DNA from: Acidimicrobiia bacterium
GTDB taxonomy: Bacteria > Actinomycetota > Acidimicrobiia > Acidimicrobiales > Iamiaceae
Length of the DNA: 6,036 nucleotides
Direction of reading: 5' to 3'
Assembly: GCA_019247975.1 (NCBI GenBank)
Contig: JAFBAD010000105.1
Coordinates: 1-6,036 of the forward strand
The notes beneath the pieces were generated by a model. The model ran no database searches, was not told where the DNA came from, and worked only from the letters and a program-made list of their open reading frames with translations. The number at the start of each line of letters is the position of its first letter. Position 1 is the stretch's first letter. Below, piece by piece: positions 5,044-6,036 of this stretch. The position numbers were made by a program, and so were the translations under genes.

Positions 5044-6036
5044 ATGTCTGCGCCGACACATCTTCGGGTCGAGCACCTCGAGCACCCGCTCGGGATCACC
5101 ACGCGCCGCCCCAGGCTCTCGTGGTGGCTCCCCGCCGGTACGCGGTCGCAGATCGCCTACCAGGTGGAGATCGACGGGCTGACCGCCGAGCGCCAGGAGT
5201 CGTCCGCCTCGGTGCTGGTGCCGTGGCCGGGCGAGCCACTCGGTTCCCGACAGGCCGTCCCGTGGCGGGTGAAGGTCTGGACCGATGCCGGCGAGAGCGA
5301 CTGGTCAGAGCTGTCCACCGTCGAGACCGGTCTGCTCGAACCATCCGACTGGTCGGCCCATTGGATCGAGCCGGCCGAGGAGGAGCGACGCCCCGATGGT
5401 GAACGCCCTGCGTTCGTGCTGCGCACCGAGATCGAGGTCGACGGTCTCTTCCCTGCGCGCTTGTACGCCACCGCCCACGGGATCTACGAGGCGTTCCTCA
5501 ACGGCGTCCGTGTCGGCGACATCGAGCTCGCCCCGGGGTTCACCGCCTACGACAAGAACCTCCACGTCCAGACCTACGACGTCACGAACCTGCTGCGCGC
5601 CGGCGCCAACCGCTGGGAGGTCGTCCTGAGCGACGGCTGGTTCCGGGGCCGCACCGGGTTCACGCAGTCCGCCGACTGCTACGGCGACCGCGTGGCGTTC
5701 CTCGGTCAGCTGCACGTGGGCGACCAGGTCTTCGCGACCGGCGACGCGTGGCGGTCTGCCATCGGACCCATCGCCGCGGCCGACCTCATGGCCGGGCAGT
5801 CGGTCGACCTGCGCGTCGTCCCCGACGACTGGCGAGCGGTGCGGGTCGTCGACCACGACCTCGGCGCCCTCACCTCGTCACCGGCTCCTCCATCCCGCCG
5901 CATCCAGGAGCTGCGACCGGTCGCGGTCACGCGTGTGGCACCGGACCGCCAGGTCGTCGACCTCGGGCAGAACATCAGCGGCTGGGTCCGTCTCAGCGAC
6001 CTCGGCCCGGAAGGGACGACGACGACCCTCACCCAC
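5044..6036 (+). CDS. GH78 alpha-L-rhamnosidase, N-terminal 331 codons (runs off right edge)
   Basis: GH78 enzymes release terminal alpha-L-rhamnose from plant glycosides, saponins and polysaccharides. The N-terminus has the family signature HPLGITTRRPRLSWWLP (14-30), starting an Ig/FN3-like domain that ends near WSELSTVETGLLEPSDW (87-103) and SAHWIEP. The lectin-like Bac_rhamnosid_N domain follows at about 125-290. It contains YATAHGIYEAFLNGVRVGD (141-159), LAPGFTAYDKNLHVQTYDVT (162-181) and LSDGWFRGRTGF (195-206). VVDLGQNISGWVRL (304-317) marks the start of the concanavalin-like rhamnosidase segment. The catalytic (alpha/alpha)6 barrel and its acidic residues lie beyond the window, so activity cannot be judged. 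No signal peptide is present, which suggests intracellular action on imported glycosides. The ATG is fixed by GGAGG at 5035-5039. The gene is divergent from the DegT-like/GH1 operon across 42 bp, with a shared candidate operator between them. Family assignment is firm. Confidence 0.93.
   Translation, partial: MSAPTHLRVEHLEHPLGITTRRPRLSWWLPAGTRSQIAYQVEIDGLTAERQESSASVLVPWPGEPLGSRQAVPWRVKVWTDAGESDWSELSTVETGLLEPSDWSAHWIEPAEEERRPDGERPAFVLRTEIEVDGLFPARLYATAHGIYEAFLNGVRVGDIELAPGFTAYDKNLHVQTYDVTNLLRAGANRWEVVLSDGWFRGRTGFTQSADCYGDRVAFLGQLHVGDQVFATGDAWRSAIGPIAAADLMAGQSVDLRVVPDDWRAVRVVDHDLGALTSSPAPPSRRIQELRPVAVTRVAPDRQVVDLGQNISGWVRLSDLGPEGTTTTLTH

Overview
The window is about two-thirds G+C with strong third-position GC bias. 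It carries TetR, SnoaL-like, enoyl-CoA hydratase-like and GH78/GH1 genes, and three of its start codons lie 6-7 nt downstream of a -10 hexamer with no room for a leader. This suggests a high-GC actinobacterium, possibly of the Acidimicrobiia type; that placement is an inference from style and not from a marker gene. No RNA genes, mobile elements, CRISPR arrays or long repeats were found. Coding density is very high: the longest non-coding stretch is 42 bp.

Left half (1-2623). A SnoaL/NTF2-like gene runs leftward off the edge. Only 23 bp away, a rightward run of three genes begins: a 347-aa protein that looks like a phytanoyl-CoA-dioxygenase-type Fe(II)/2-oxoglutarate oxygenase (101-1144), a crotonase-fold (enoyl-CoA hydratase family) protein joined to it by a 4-bp ATGA overlap (1141-1935), and a TetR-family regulator (1958-2623). 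The crotonase lacks both glutamates of true hydratases but keeps an aspartate in the place used by 4-chlorobenzoyl-CoA dehalogenase-like and dienoyl-CoA isomerase-like members. The run looks like a small, self-regulated unit for oxidising an acyl-CoA or related lipid, aromatic or steroid substrate.

Right half (2627-6036). After a 3-bp convergent junction come two leftward genes overlapping by 4 bp: a DegT/DnrJ/EryC1-fold enzyme (3796-5001), transcribed first, and a GH1 beta-glycosidase (2627-3799). Facing away from them across 42 bp is the start of a GH78 alpha-L-rhamnosidase (5044 to the right edge). The DegT-fold protein has His at the position of the PLP lysine, as in the sugar 3-dehydratases ColD and E1/RfbH. 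It also aligns with E1 along much of its length but has none of the E1 iron-sulfur cysteines. The 42-bp divergent region holds a near-perfect TTGACTnAGTCAA palindrome that could control both directions. Together these genes suggest a unit handling a rhamnose- and glucose-containing glycoside, with an unusual PMP/PLP-type sugar-modifying enzyme coupled to glycosidases. That enzyme and its context are the most interesting part of the window.
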